NCBI GenBank assembly: GCA_034440635.1 | Contig: JAOTON010001814.1 | Location: forward strand, 1,860,001 to 1,924,000 | Direction: 5' to 3' | Origin: Lepas anatifera | Taxonomy: Eukaryota > Arthropoda > Thecostraca > Lepadidae | DNA length: 64,000 bases | Shown here: in pieces, positions 33,095 to 44,162 of the stretch | Numbering within the stretch: the first letter of the stretch is position 1 | Layout of the letters: every line of letters starts with the position of its first letter | Notes under the pieces: model-generated | Told to the model about the DNA's origin: nothing | The model's input: only the letters and a program-made list of their open reading frames with translations | Databases searched by the model: none | Translations under genes and position numbers: made by a program

Positions 33095-35384
33095 TTAACG
33101 CATTAACGCCCGCACCTACTTCCAGCGTTCAGATTGGCGAAAAAATATTATCCTATGTTTAGAATATGCCAAATAAGATGTTCCGCAAGTTTTAACTCGA
33201 TACCACTTTTAAGCTGAGATATGACACCGGACAAAAATGACCTGCTGGGCGTTTGGGACATCGGCTGGCACTGCGCGGCTGGCTCCCGGGCGGCGCAGTC
33301 ACCTCACTCAGCGGCCCGATGCGCATCACTTTTACTGCAGTTTTGTGAAGTGTTTTTATTTCCTCTTGTATATTGGCCAGAGTAAAGTGTTAAGACAGTT
33401 GTATGCTCTCTAGGTTTAATCATAGACAACACTAATCGCATATATGCAAATAGCATGCAACGGTGGTTAACCTAGACTGATCCTTTGCAGGGGATAAACT
33501 AAAATTGTGAAAATCATAGTATTTTAAGAATATTGTGGTATACTATAGCATAGTAATATTAAGAATATAAGGTGAATATCAAAGGTTTTGGGAAACCGTT
33601 TCTTTTGTCTCTACTTCCTTCTTCCTCCGTCTCCCCGACTTTGTGACTGACGTTCGCTGAGCTTTCAACGAGTAATCGTAATATTCAGCATACAGATGAA
33701 AAGTTTTGACAACTGAATCTGTCATCTACCCCTATGCGGTGTAAACTAGCCTGATTAATCTCCCAATCTCCAAACGGGTCAATTTACATCTTTCCAACTT
33801 ATTTTTGGAGCAAGCAGCGTGCCCCATAGTCGCAATAATGTGAGCCTCCACATTTCTAGGCATGCCGCCGGTCATTGTAAGGCCAGTCAGCGCATCATCT
33901 TTCTCAACCTCATGACTAAGATATTTTGTGATGGCATACTCATGATATGCACCTGATCCGCTCTGCTATCTTGCGCAATTAAAACACCTTATTTTGCCTC
34001 TTTTCCTGCAAAACATTTGATCTGTGCCATTGCTAACAACTATGCTTTCGATATATTTATGTCTCCAAGGCTGGATATTTCTTCTCGATCCAGGCGGGGT
34101 TCTGGATGGTTAAACACTGGCAATACAATCCAAGCCCTAGACAAAGTCTGTGGGAGACCTACAATCCAGGCGGGTCTTGACCCCTCCTCCTAACCCCCAG
34201 GATGCTCACTCATGGTAGTTTCACTTGACCAGAACCAAGCTGCAACAGTGCTAATTACCCTTTAGACAGAAGTTCTAGAACTTCCCATGCTTTCGCCTCT
34301 TTTAAAGTGCACCAAACTTTTACACTGCACCATCTTTTCACAACAAACCAGCGCGGCGGCCGCGATAATTCCCAACTCATTTGTTAGCTGGTCATTGGCT
34401 TTCAATCAGTGGTGGACACAAGGGGGCTAGGAAGGCTCAAGTCCCCCTCCCACCGAAATTTCAGTGTGCCTATAGTGAATGCATAACTGAGGGCTGTTCC
34501 GAGGCAATGGCGGGGGAGGCTAGAGACCCCTAACCCCCCACACCCAATGAAGTCTTAAATCCGCCACTGTTCCCTATCCTCTCTATCCACTACACACAAT
34601 CCATCAAGGGGAAAAGAAAAGGCTCTGCTAGTTTAACAGTGAAGTCATGCTAATATTTCGTTAAGTTTTCAAAACTCTAAAAATTGTCTTTGATAACGCA
34701 TTCAGAAAACCCTGGAACCATCTTGCATGTTTTCGTTAAAAATATTTGATAATCATTCCAAAAATAAGACAGACCCCGAAAACGTTGGGAAGCATTTCAT
34801 AAACTCCAAAGTTTCCAAACGTATCGACATTGCACTAAAAATCCTCAGATTTGATGAAAAACCTATAAACTGGTAACCCTGAATTCGCAGGACCCACAAT
34901 GCTTCCATTTTCTATAGGTAACATTATGCACCTAACCCACCAGACGGGACGACAGGACACATCCTTTTCCTCCTTTTCAGCGGCCCGAAGATGTCCGCAA
35001 CGCCCAGCGGGTCATTTTTGTCTGCTTCATATTTGACGATGTCTCATGACAAAGCCGTTCAAGAAAATCTTATTGTTTCTTCACCATCTGACTCCTAGAG
35101 GTCTTAGCTTGATGTCAATCATGAAAACTCTTTTCGGCTTTCCATATGCTATTGCGAGAAACAAAATTTGCAAAACTATCTCACGTTGACCAAAACCTAG
35201 CCAAAATAAGTTCCACCAAAATCGTCCCATAAAGACCTAGGATTTTCAAGTGCATTTTTATAGCTTGTCTACGCTCTGAAACACACATCCATATCATAAA
35301 GCTGAAGATCACTTCACTGGTACCGATTCTGGAGCCTGTCAAAGTCGGAGGACAAAAATGACGCGCTGGGCGTTAATGGGTTAA
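33095..35384. mobile_element. T6 element, 2.3 kb, TTAA-flanked
   Basis: TTAA at 33095-33098 followed by CGCATTAACGCCC, and CCCATTAACGCCC (complement) before TTAA at 35381-35384. The subterminal block ACAAAAATGACGCGCTGGGC next to the right end recurs at about 33231 (same orientation) and about 34990 (inverted), suggesting transposase-binding repeats or an older nested copy. No long open frame, so non-autonomous. It lies between the two arms of the long inverted repeat. Confidence 0.65.
34407..34569. mobile_element. probable hAT-type MITE inside T6
   Basis: Inverted ends CAGTGGTGGA and the complement of CAGTGGCGGATTT. hAT elements commonly start CAG(T/G)G. The expected 8-base duplication is not clear (CTTTCAAT versus TTCCCTAT), so confidence is limited. 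Confidence 0.45.
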
Positions 35385-36480
35385 TTTCATCGATTTTTAG
35401 TTTTGACCTGACTTCAAAATGGATGAGATCTTGCAGATTCTTCGTTTCAAAGAGCTTTTGAATATCTTTAGAAACTTGATCTAGCTCTTCTAGAAGCCGA
35501 GTTACTCCCTAGTTTTGCCAGCCTCATTTTCGAAGAAAGAATTGCCTAATGTCGATTTAGAGATGACGTAATAACCAAGAGATGACGTAATAACCAGACT
35601 TGTTGATGACTCAAATTTTCTTGAGTCTAATCAACTCAGACCCACAGCTTGAAGGCTGACTCTGATTCAGACTTGACTCACAGTGTTGAACATGGTGAGC
35701 CGACTCAACTCAGCCCAAATTCTGAAGTGAGTCGACTCAACTCGATTCAAATAAGCGTGGGGTCGGAGTCGACTCCGAATCAGAATAGTGGCCAAGTATG
35801 TACACAAAAAATAAACATTTCCTTTAATAATAGGAAAATTCCAGTACATGTATTTATGACATTACCTATTTACTAACTGCATATTTCCTTCAAGAACATT
35901 TCAATTGCAATGCATCAATTCGTGGCATAAATTATGTCTGCATAGGAATTAAATGCGAACAGGTCAATTCTCCGACGCACCTGCTAAACGCGAACAGGTG
36001 GGTAGGTGAAGGGCCTGAGGACTTTTCATTTTGAAGGCATGTCCTTCTTGAGCAGTATAATTGAGGCAATAAGCGACGTTTCCAACGCAAAGAACAAAAA
36101 TCAATGTTTAAACATATGAAATTTTGAGTGACAATTTCTACCCCAGCGCATTCTAAACAATCCTGTGACAACAAATTTAGCTTCTTTGTTTTTCTTTCTC
36201 TTAAAAATTTCTTCTACGTCTAAAACAATAATATTAACCTTGTAAGAACTGTATTAGGCCTTTCCACCAGAAAGATTGCAATTTGTAACACACATTCGTT
36301 GTTAACGGCAAACATGGACATACAGGCGAAAATCCTAAACAAAACTGCTTTTGCGCCACCCTTAGTATTATTTCAGGCAAAAACTAATTTGATTTTCGGA
36401 ATCACCGCCCAAAATTAAACCAGGATAGCTAAAGTGCTAGTGAATATTGAGTGAAAAGTGAAACAGTCTAATGTGGCATT
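35385..36480 (-). repeat. right arm of a broken long inverted repeat
   Basis: Complement of the left arm in two blocks (35400-35590 and 36190-36480), interrupted by the GAGTC-rich repeat at 35598-36185. The inner limit coincides with the TTAA of T6. Confidence 0.7.
35598..36185 (+). mobile_element. GAGTC-rich dispersed element, copy 1
   Basis: Nearly full-length match to 47003-47567, same orientation. Starts ACTTGTTGATGACTCAA and ends CAATCCTGTGACAA. The first 180 bases are packed with GAGTC/GACTC words, often as GAGTCGACTC palindromes. Such clusters are typical of subterminal binding sites in hAT-like elements, but no terminal inverted repeats or clear target duplication were found. No gene. 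Confidence 0.7.
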
Positions 36481-39041
36481 GACCATGCCAACAAAGTTTA
36501 CGGACGAGCTACCACCACCGTAAACTCATAAGAGCCTGCACGACTATTTCGTGGGTGCAGTTCCAAATGGACCACACTGAATTTGGAACCTTGCACTGAC
36601 CTCTCCACACAGGGGTTCACTAGGTAGCTAAGTACAACATCACTGCTCTGCCTGTAGCCTGCTAATGGAACCCAGTGTGCAATCCTGTGGAAAACACACT
36701 CGGTAAAAAATATTCGATTTTTTTCTCATTGATGCAAAGCTCTCCTGAATCTCCATTTTTCGTGAATTACATTATCATCTGCTTACGATTTCGAGTAACT
36801 GGTAGGTACATACATACATGTATTGTTGCCCGAAATCCATTAAATAGTTCCGGATGCTAGTGTCACCAATCATCACGTTCAATCATACATTTAAGAAATA
36901 CCAACACTTCACTGCGCCCCTTCTCCTACTACAAATCCCAGCACAGGTATAGGTCTGTTTGTCAAGGTTATGGCTCTAACTCAGGAGTTAAGCCGAACTA
37001 AAGCCCCGTAATGTGGTCACACGTGCAGGGAACGGGCTTTGGTCTTAGTCACTCGCTCTGATTTTCGGCGTCGAGGACTTGATTGCCTGCAAAGCAAACA
37101 GTTGGATGCTTATTCCTGTTGTTGCATCTTGTGGTGGCTTTTCAATCGAAGCTCCATCGCTGCAAATTTCACTGATGGCAGCCTCCGGAAATACATGCCA
37201 CTCAGCATTCATTATTGCTGAATCTTATCCTCGCTTTCGAAGTAGTTCACGCAGTTTGAAGCCATTCAAGCACATTTTACGAAGTAACTCCGTTACGGCC
37301 CAACTTTCATTCTCATAGAGTCATGAAATGTCTTTCTCCATCACCTGAATCCTCCGAAGATTCTTTAGGGTATTTTACTCACGTGCTACCTCACCATGAA
37401 CAGGGGCACCACTAGGGATTGTTTGCTAAAGGGTGGGTGAACTCTGACCTGTTGGTAACCGGGGGGGGGGCAAACTCAACTTAGATGTTAGATGTCTCTT
37501 GTCTGTAAGAGTGCTATCAAGGCAGTTCAGCAAAACTAAAACCGGAAACATTGGCGAAGGCCAGGAGTAGGAGTTAGAAAACTAAGTCCCACAATTCTGG
37601 GGGACGTTCTCCCTGGTTCACGAGTTCGGGGGGATGCGTCCCTTTTCCTCCTTCTTCCACTGCCTATGACCATGAAACATGAGCTGCAGCTCTAGCAGAG
37701 CCATCAAACTTTAAGCTATAAAAACTTTGATTCCTGGCAGCACAATGGGAGCCTCACGCTATCCAGCTGTAGCGATGAGCTGTGCGGCCATATTTGTAGC
37801 CAGAGACGCTCTTGACTGTAGATGAGCACTTGGACCAATTGTGTAGCTCTGAAACGTGCATATTAAACCCAGCTGAAATGGCCTCTCAGCTGTCAAGATC
37901 CCTCCATGCCATAACAAGGCAGCACAAAACATCACGATACAATTGCAGCGATAACTTGCCGCGGGCAGACGAGAGTCGTTCAGATCCCTGACAAACTTAA
38001 ATATATTTCCCTTTTGATCAGCCAATCTCAAGGAATTATTCGACAATCTAATCCATCCTCTACACATATTTTACTACTGGTTGTAGATTGGGAAAATGTA
38101 TATTTAAGTTGAGATACTTTGAATCATTTTTCAAGAATTCCTGCACAGGCATAGCACCTAGTTAGCTGAATATCACTTCCTAACATACATAAATCAGCCG
38201 TGGCTTTCGGTATATGAGGCATTGTTTCCGAGCTAATCATTCTGCCGTGTTAGCCTAATCACTCTCCGCTGCACTAGTCCGTCAGAGCGCCGTCCTAATA
38301 CCGACGGACCATGGCAGGCCGGCACCCCTCCCCCGCCCCTCCCCTCCCTTCCAGTAGGCTGTGACCGATAAAAGTCCGATACCATCCTGTTAAGATCAGA
38401 AGCCCATATCATATCCATCCATATCCACATCCGAAGAAGTTTCCCCGACAAATGGAGGTCAATTTGAATGGAGGGGAAAGTGTGTATATTGCGCCCCTAA
38501 TTAATTGCCCCCCCTAATAACAGAGCAAGGTACAAGTGGCAGTTTGTTTTGGGTACTGCTCACCTCCAATCCATACATTTTACCAACGTTGCAAATAATT
38601 TGTGCGTAAGAATGTATTTTAGTCGACTAGCGAAATAAATTCAGTACTTTCGAAAATCTACACGGGTTTATGATTCCCAAAAAATAAGCACAAGGCTGTC
38701 ACATTCCAAAATTGATGGTTTTAATTTAAAAGTCAGAAATTTATCGCATATTCTGAAAGCAGCAATGGAAGATTCTCACTGGTGGTATATTTTTAAGGCA
38801 GAGATATATGATTTAAATGGAAAAAAGTAATTGCGCCCTGGACAAATCCACTTTATCCAAATATATGTTGAAAAATCAAAACCAAAGCCTTTCCATATAA
38901 GTGTGGTTTTATTATTACAAGTCATTGTGAATGCAAGAACACACATTCAAATTACCTCCAGGCCCTCCAGATGAAAAACTTGAGAGGTACCCGAGCCCCA
39001 TTTTCTCTCATACTAATGCTTATTTCTGCCGTTCCATTGAC
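36481..39041. other. unassigned, possibly single-copy; no supported gene
   Basis: No transposon termini. The minus strand at 37040-37320 reads moderately coding-like (with ESWAVTELLRKMCLNGFKL) but has a stop and no splice signals that I trust. The 102-residue minus frame at 37759-38067 is unrecognised. 38320-38350 is C-rich. Confidence 0.3.
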
Positions 39042-39181
39042 TTAAGACGCAACCCCGCTGGGGGGGACGAAATTTCCCCCTCCTGGTTTTCCCCAGATAA
39101 CGCAAAAAACTAAGAAACGCAGAACAACGAAACTTACAGTACCTTATCCCTGATAAATTCTACGCCTCTGATCAATTTTTC

Positions 39182-40030
39182 TTAACACGCGCATTGACGG
39201 GGTCTGAGCCACCTTCGCATTGACGAGGAGGGGCGGGTACCCGCCCCTCCCCCTAAGATCTCAAGAACCACGGTAGGTAGCGAAAAACGGTAAACGGCGT
39301 TGGGTTGCCCATCCAAATCTCCATCGAAAACATTTGAACCATTTTTTGTCAGGTCACATTTAAGGTCACGAGAGGTCAAAAACAGTCGTCATAGGGATAA
39401 CATGTAAATTCAGTTTTTCGGCCATTACATCTGAACAAGTAAAGATAGAGCAAAACGACTTTGAACTATATGAATTCTCTCAGCAAGCCAAATCGAATGA
39501 TATATAATTTGACCTTGCTAGGTCAAATCAAGGATTTGACCTCACCTGAGGTCAGGTCAGGGTCAAATTATATAAAATGCATATCATTAGAACGGCAAAT
39601 CCCAGGCGAGTCTAATGAAGCTAAAATAAATGCTCTATCACCATCCGTTACTGAGTTATTCCGTAAAAACCATTTTTTCATGTATTTCTAATGGAGAGGT
39701 CATGCCTCGTACCTGACCTTAGGTCATCGATATCAAAACTACCGGAACATATTTTAGAGAACTCGGTGGGGCCATTATGTGATATGAGTTTCAATGGGAT
39801 AAGTTCACCCTGCTCCGACTTATGCTATCTTAAACTTTTTTGAGGTCGGGTCACTTGACCTGTACTGGTGACCTGACCTTGGATGACCTAACCTTAAAAT
39901 TTTTACAGAAGTTGTAAAAATGATGAGGGAAAAGGTATGCCAAGTACGGCGGCGCTACGCGCTGGCGTTTTTCTGCTATCTCCGAAAAACCCGAGGGGGG
40001 GGTACCCGCCCCCGTCAATGCGCGTGTTAA
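39182..40030 (+). mobile_element. T3 element, complete, nested in T4
   Basis: TTAA at 39182-39185 and 40027-40030, ends CACGCGCATTGACGGGG both sides. Inner palindromes GGGGCGGGTACCCGCCCC (about 39230) and GGGGGTACCCGCCCCC (about 40004). Hairpin-forming GGCGGCGCTACGCGCTGGCG near 39950. Central CACCTGAGGTCAGGTCA at about 39545. One of the best preserved copies in the window; no coding region. Confidence 0.92.
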
Positions 40031-40326
40031 GTTAGGTCATGTCAGGTCAAGGACCTATCCAAGGTCAAGCGACCCAACCTCAAAACCTAAAATCACGAGT
40101 TTGAAGCGGTGCCTAAGGAACATCAGCCAACCGATCAATTTGAAACTTTCACAATATGATGGGGTCATTAGGGTCTACAAATCTGGTACCTCGGAATTTT
40201 GATATTGTTGACCTAATGTGGGGTCAGTGTTTTGGTCACCCAATAAGTCTATGGTCAAAAATAGAAAGGGCTCGTTTTCAGTAAATACTGGATAGATAGA
40301 GCAGAAAATCCCCAAACCGTGTATTC

Positions 40327-40773
40327 TTAAAGGGAATGTGGCACCTTCATAACGTGATTTTAACTGAGATAGCCAAGTTGTAAAGCAAGTCGGAAATCCC
40401 GGTACTCAATATATCATTTGTCTTGGAACTCGAGATATCCGTAGAAAAAAGCTAAAACCTCCCGGCAATCTACCCCCAGCAGCAGGCCACAGTTGTCATG
40501 GCTGTTGGTGTGACGACATATGCTGACGTCACGATGAGCATCATCCAATCGAAGCCCTTGAAGCATTTCAAGTATGGTAGTGGTTGCCAGATCATGACAT
40601 CATCCACAGGCAGATATTTATTTATTTTCCTGGATGAGTATTTTTAAAAACAAAATATTGAGCTTATTGAACATTTTTCAGAGAAATCATGGGTGGTTTC
40701 ATTATTTTTGGCTAAAAGTACACCTAATTACACTAAATTCCAGGATTCGACCAGAGTGCCACATTCCCTTTAA
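40327..40773 (+). mobile_element. T5 element, complete, nested in T4
   Basis: TTAA at 40327-40330 and 40770-40773, ends AGGGAATGTGGCAC and its exact complement. The unoccupied TTAA is visible at the matching point of the T4 at 4798-5816 (about 5239). Lacks the AGGTCA pattern of T1-T4. An inverted relative lies at 61468-61927. TTAA plus AGGG ends would fit a Kolobok or piggyBac derivative; undecided. Confidence 0.9.
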
Positions 40774-40875
40774 TACAACCTGGACCGCAAAGTTAAGTTT
40801 TGACCATCTGACCTCTCAAAGGTGACGTCAGCTCACAGGAGCATGCAGTGATTGTTTTACCAATAACTTCTCACT

Positions 40876-41759
40876 GAATCATGCCTCAAATACTTCGAAA
40901 GTGTGACTGATTTTGGCTGAGTAGCTGAGTGGTAACTACAAATCTAAAAGGCTTGTAAAATGAAGCCAATCACTATGCCACTTTTTGTTTTGTTACTATG
41001 TCCAGAAAAATCATGAATGTAATCGTTTTTGTTGGTTTTCTATGAACCTTAAATTTTTACTCATCAGTCCTAATAACAACTGTATTTAGGATGCAAAGAA
41101 CTTCTCACTTTCTTTTTCCAAGGTAAACTGGATATGTTGGTCGAAATTGTTGAGCTCTGTTAGACTCTCTTCGATATTCATGTTTTTAGGAACTGCAATG
41201 GAAAGGTCATCGGTGCATCTTACCCAGAAACCAAGACAAAATCACGATGCTAGATTTCATAGAAGCGCGAAGGCATTAATAGCTCTCATAAAGAAATGTG
41301 GCCACTTACAATAATCTAATAGTTCTGAAGTTTCAGTTGAAGCATAAAGAAACAGTTCAAGAAAACAGTTGAAGTGGCCTTAATTCAGTTCTTCTGAATG
41401 CTGACATTCGGTCGAGATTTGTAAGTTGGGTTGGCGTCGGGGGAGGGAGGGGGAAGGGGAGGGGGAACTCGCTATAGTGGAAAAATATTAGACGCTAGGC
41501 ACAATAACTTAAAAAGCAAAAATAATATCATGTTGACTAGTTAACGAATTTGTCTCTGTGCTGTGCTTTGTAATTTGTTACTATTTGTGTAACTACGACT
41601 GTTTTTACACCGATGAAGCTGTGATACAGTTAACCGTCTGTTAACAAAATAAATGTAACGTAAACTAAATAACTCTCTCTTTGTGTTCACCTACATCACA
41701 TAATTGGTACTAAAGCAGCCCTTTGGGTGGGAAATGATGTATCAACCTTTAAAAGAGAC
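40876..41759. other. unassigned; G-rich run near 41437-41470
   Basis: No gene. A G-run block (GGGGGAGGGAGGGGGAAGGG) near 41440 could form a G-quadruplex. TAGCTGAGTGG near 40920 fits a pol III A box but has no B box. Confidence 0.35.
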
Positions 41760-42210
41760 CTCTGTCGTTGATCCGTGACCTTGACTTTGATATTGAGTAT
41801 CCGTAACTATGAAATCGTAGCATAACATACGTCATGCTGAATTTGCCATCTAGCTGGACGCTGGGGTCAATAATCTTGACCTGTGATCTTTGAACTTGGC
41901 CTTAAGCTTCATGTGGGGTGACCTCGGAATATTATCCGATTATATGGCGTTATTACGTTACCACTCGGTCTGCATTGCAAGGCAACTGGTGCGATCGCGT
42001 GATTCTGACGGTCTCAAAATATAGACCTGACTATGAAATAAGTTAAAACTTATCGACCGATTTCATAGTCCCTCTTGCCAATCGATGCGTTCATAAATTT
42101 TCTCATACTTAGTCAAGTAACTTTTCCGGTGGCGAATGGTTCTCGGGCCACCTTGGTAAAAAAGTGGGAATTACTTTTTAGAACCCCACTCCACTGTGCG
42201 TTTTAAATCA
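41760..42210 (+). repeat. R8 repeat, copy
   Basis: Matches 63160-63590: GGGGTCAATAATCTTGACC, TTCATGTGGGGTGACC, TATATGGCG, AAGGCAACTGGTGCGATCGC, CGGGCCACCTTGG, CACTGTGCGTTTTAAA. Rich in TGACCTTGACC. Ends undefined; no gene. Confidence 0.6.
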
Positions 42211-42799
42211 CACGATAATTCCCATATTGTGTCGCTGAAGCTACCTTTGTAAAAATTTAAAGGAAAATGTAAATGAACTATCACCTAACAACCTAGTTAT
42301 AATATTCAAACCTAATAACTACTCTTAATATTATCACGGACGTCATTGTTCGCAGAACGCACCGTACACGGTAATACTCGTTTTGCGAATATATTCTTCC
42401 TAAATACCGAGTCATAGCTCCGTCCCTGGTTAGGAAATAAGCTCACAAGTTTCAAGGAATATGCCAAATTTAGCTTTAGGAAAAACCAAAAAGCTTCAAA
42501 AGCTTATTGTAAGCCTTTTTTGTGGATATCTTAACAAAATATACGAAGGATCCATTCGCACCACAATCACCCTGACAGGAATAAGGTTAGGTAGCCGAAC
42601 TTTCTGGAAAATTCAATTCAACTAATCTTATCTGCGAATGACTCAGATACTCATTTGGGTATCCAATGAATGGCTTGTCCTGCTGTTAGTAGCTTACAGC
42701 CGCCACTCCTGGTTGCCGGAGCATTTGTTGTCGGTGTCCGATCGATCACTGCGGATCGTATTTGGCTCGCTTAGTCTTGCTTTCCTAGAGGAATGACGG
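42211..42799. other. unassigned, no gene seen
   Basis: AT-rich without recognisable features. Confidence 0.35.
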
Positions 42800-43758
42800 C
42801 TAACCCCGCCCCAGTGGGCCTTCAATTCACTTTCACCTCATTTGGGGTATTTTGAACACCCCTCGATCTCGGCTCTAGTGCAAGATAATGGGGAAATGTG
42901 AAACGTGATAGATAGCCCGTAATAACTAGTTACGGGCCTGTCATTTACTTTTTGGCTGAGCTAAATATTGAGGCAACGACGGGTCAAAGAAGGGTACCTG
43001 CTAGTGACAGTTGTTTTACACTAGCTCCTGATTGGGTTTCGTTAGAGCCAATTTTGAAGTGGCCTCCCTACGATCAGCCAAGCCGCGGGTGACATCGGCA
43101 CCGGCTGCGCTATTCTGCCGGCAGAACTCACACCAGCACGCCGCACGCATACGCAGTACGGTGTCATGTAGCCCATGAGTTAGTCAATGTTGGGCCTCAT
43201 TAGCTTTCTTTTGTTACGAACGTTCGAATGATAGATAATATGTCGTAACACGTGCTTCAATACTGTATCAATATGTAAAAATGACCTGACCCAGATGGGG
43301 TTTAGGTTACTGTCTAAACTGGCTTATTCATTATACGTTTTTTCAATTGACTGGCAATAACAACACGAACTCATTGCATCAAAAGGAAAGTCAAAATCAA
43401 AGTCTGAAAACGGCTTAGGTGGTTCCAGATGACCTCTCGTAGGTCACAGCTCAAACACTTCAACCTGGCTGACGGGTTTTCTGGGATACCAATATGTTGA
43501 GAAGGTCTTTCTAGAATGAATATATTTGTACTGGCGTTACCTGAAACATTTGAGGTGAAGTTACTTGACCTGGTGACCTGACTTAAGATATCTCTGACAC
43601 AAAGTTTTGGGGAATTTGGTACAAATGATCAGGAATCAGGTATGTAAGGTGCGGCGGCGCTCTGCAACGCCTTTTTACCACATCGGAAGATCCCGAGAAA
43701 GGTATTCAGAAACCTACCACCCCAGTACAACAGGACTGAATGCTACAGTGAGGGTTAA
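42800..43758 (+). mobile_element. T2 element, complete but divergent
   Basis: Left flank CTAA then CCCCGCCCCAGTGGG; right end AGTGAGGG then TTAA at 43755-43758. Body keeps GTGACCTGACTTAAGAT and the GCGGCGGCGCTCTGC hairpin remnant near 43655. 43080-43200 is a GC-rich block not seen in other copies. Near the right end, 43715-43740 is identical to part of the minisatellite unit that forms an array 400 bases downstream. Confidence 0.65.
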
Positions 43759-44162
43759 GAGAGATTAAGACTGAACGTAATGTGTGAGACTCACTTATGA
43801 CTTGTGCCAGACCTTCCCGACCGTTCTATTCCGCTACGGAAACATATGTGAGGAACATTTTAGTTTTGTTTTCCAGGGATCTCTAAAACGTTTCGGCTCT
43901 GGCCATTGTCTTTCGTCTCTTCTCTCATCTCCCGAGCAGCCGGTTCTGTTTTTGCTGGCGTTTCCATTTGAGCGGCGTTCCATGGGGGATACCAGTAGGA
44001 CAAAGAGGCTGGCCGGCGGACGCTGGGGGCGTCCAGGCGTCAAATCGGCTGGCTCCAGCAGCAGCGCACAGCACAGGGATGGATCACGGTGACCGATCAA
44101 TGAAGCCCGCCCCACTCCGCAGTGCTCGCTCAGACAACTCCGGCCGTGACCGACACCTCACC
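43759..44162. other. spacer between T2 and the 35-bp array
   Basis: No supported gene. GC-rich open frames on both strands overlap each other and run into the array. Confidence 0.35.

Larger units (their letters stand above)
39042..40875 (+). mobile_element. T4 element carrying nested T3 and T5, right end lost
   Basis: TTAA at 39042-39045 then GACGCAACCCCGCTGGGG. Collinear with the T4 at 4798-5816 once the T3 (39182-40030) and T5 (40327-40773) are removed. Similarity stops near 40875, before the right terminus. Confidence 0.78.

Noticed and set aside
39182..40030. Helitron, because of the hairpin near one end
   Set aside because: Terminal inverted repeats and TTAA duplication indicate cut-and-paste transposition, and no TC/CTRR ends are present.
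40914..40990. tRNA-like gene from an A-box match
   Set aside because: No B box and no cloverleaf.
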